Source: Prevotella sp. | GTDB taxonomy: Bacteria; Bacteroidota; Bacteroidia; Bacteroidales; Bacteroidaceae | Direction of reading: 5' to 3' | NCBI GenBank assembly: GCA_017471245.1 | Contig: JAFUVB010000004.1 | Coordinates: 1-33,111 of the forward strand | DNA length: 33,111 bases | In this document: positions 32,693 through 33,111 of the stretch, one piece after another | Layout: every line of letters starts with the position of its first letter | Position numbering within the stretch: position 1 is the stretch's first letter | Notes under the pieces: model-generated | What the model was told of the DNA's origin: nothing | The model's input: the letters and a program-made list of their open reading frames with translations, nothing else | Databases searched by the model: none | Program-made: the position numbers and the translations under genes

Positions 32693-32824
32693 CTATGCTT
32701 TTTATGGTTAAAACCATAGCTTTCCGACTTTAGAAGCATAGGTTTCGACTCATGAAACCTATGCTTTTAAGTATAGAAACCATAGCCTTGGGGGTATGAT
32801 AGCATAGCTTTTGGGGTATAGCAA
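32693..32824. repeat. 22-bp array D (core CTATG/CATAG, mixed orientation)
   Basis: Six cores begin at 32693, 32715, 32737, 32759, 32781 and 32803, each step exactly 22 bp. They read CTATG, CATAG, CATAG, CTATG, CATAG, CATAG. Most are flanked by AAAC or AAG on the left and (C/G)TTT on the right. The last two units also share a GGGGTAT stretch. Units 3 and 4 are near mirror images (AAGCATAGGTTTC against GAAACCTATGCTT). The core matches array B. Confidence 0.9.
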
Positions 32825-32936
32825 GAGACGGTTCACTCGGAACAGCACTGAATCAAGTCTTTCCCAAGGTACAAAAACGCATAAATGTGTTACTGCGTAT
32901 CAACCGCCTCATTATCAGCCACTTGACAAAAATCAT

Positions 32937-32976
32937 GCGTTACCTGCTGCGTTACTCGCTGCGTTACCTGCTGCGC
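32937..32976 (+). repeat. 12-bp tandem repeat
   Basis: GCGTTAC starts at 32937, 32949 and 32961 with CTGCT or TCGCT between copies, giving 12-bp units; a fourth unit begins at 32973 as GCGCG. The spacing differs from the 22-bp arrays, so this is probably a separate slippage-type repeat. Confidence 0.8.
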
Positions 32977-32986
32977 GTTTTTAGAT

Positions 32987-33040
32987 AATTAAGAATTAAG
33001 AATTAAGAGTTAAGAAAATATGAATTAAGAATTAAGAAAA
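32987..33040 (+). repeat. AATTAAG heptamer repeats
   Basis: Consecutive copies of AATTAAG (one as AGTTAAG) run from about 32987 to 33016, with a second small group at about 33022-33040. These low-complexity repeats are common between genes in AT-rich Bacteroidetes. Confidence 0.7.
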
Positions 33041-33111
33041 AATGAAAGAGCGAATTCGAGTGCTCTCGTGGATGATTTAGGAGTGCGAGCTACCCTAAGC
33101 GCAAACATTAC

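Larger units (their letters stand above)
32633..33111. other. non-coding end of the window, repeat-rich
   Basis: No convincing gene is present. The interval holds a 22-bp array (32693-32824), a 12-bp tandem repeat (32937-32976) and 7-bp AATTAAG repeats (about 32987-33040). Between 32825 and 32936 I see nothing recognisable. Confidence 0.7.

Noticed and set aside
32693-32824. CRISPR array interpretation of the 22-bp repeats
   Set aside because: Only 5-10 bases are conserved per unit, units change orientation, spacers are too short and no cas genes are nearby.

Overview
The window looks like chromosomal DNA of a Prevotella-type member of the Bacteroidetes (family Prevotellaceae likely, species not determined). 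Grounds: many promoters carry the Bacteroidetes -7 element TAnnTTTG, several with a -33 TTTG 19-20 bp upstream; Shine-Dalgarno sequences are rare; and the gene content is typical of the group (BspA-like/InlB-repeat surface protein, BACON lipoprotein, serine palmitoyltransferase, HU-CCDC81/SPOR protein, DUF4738 and DUF6057 families).

Layout. 1-556: AT-rich region with GTAACA-type repeats and an orphan promoter, running into an LRR/InlB-repeat surface-protein ORF that has lost its 5' end. 557-5099 (+): that protein, a TAATG-coupled secreted/outer-membrane protein and a BACON lipoprotein, probably one surface cassette. 5125-9764 (-): DUF6057 membrane protein, glycogen branching enzyme and a YhcH-family protein (one operon), then a MORN-repeat protein. 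9932-13917: kdsB (+), DUF4738 lipoprotein and rmlC (-), then divergently an HU-CCDC81/SPOR protein and a zinc-ribbon/FHA protein (+). 13992-14271: tRNA-Lys and tRNA-Pro (-). 14367-16816: serine palmitoyltransferase (-) head-to-head with a lipid kinase (+). 17384-18070: tRNA methyltransferase (-). 18318-24580 (+): lon, tgt, an LptG-type permease and a DEAD-box helicase. 24658-30706 (-): araC-type regulator, dapA, EamA transporter, truA, comEC, an OmpH/Skp-like lipoprotein and a small membrane protein. 30773-32632 (+): pepD and a small lipoprotein. 32633-33111: non-coding repeats.

Most genes are ordinary housekeeping genes: envelope (kdsB, rmlC, lptG, sphingolipid synthesis), glycogen, tRNA modification (trmN6, tgt, truA), proteolysis (lon, pepD) and lysine/cell wall (dapA).

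The most unusual signal is non-coding. Four short intergenic arrays repeat a core of 5-7 bases at exactly 22-bp spacing: 16805-16870, 17063-17155, 24591-24660 and 32693-32824. Two share one core (CTATG or its complement CATAG), and there the core changes orientation without leaving the 22-bp register. The arrays lie downstream of genes, three of them between convergent genes. In two of them a gene's own stop codon lies inside a unit, and because 22 is not a multiple of three, successive units place a stop in each reading frame. I do not recognise this as a named element; it is my main candidate for an undescribed structure.
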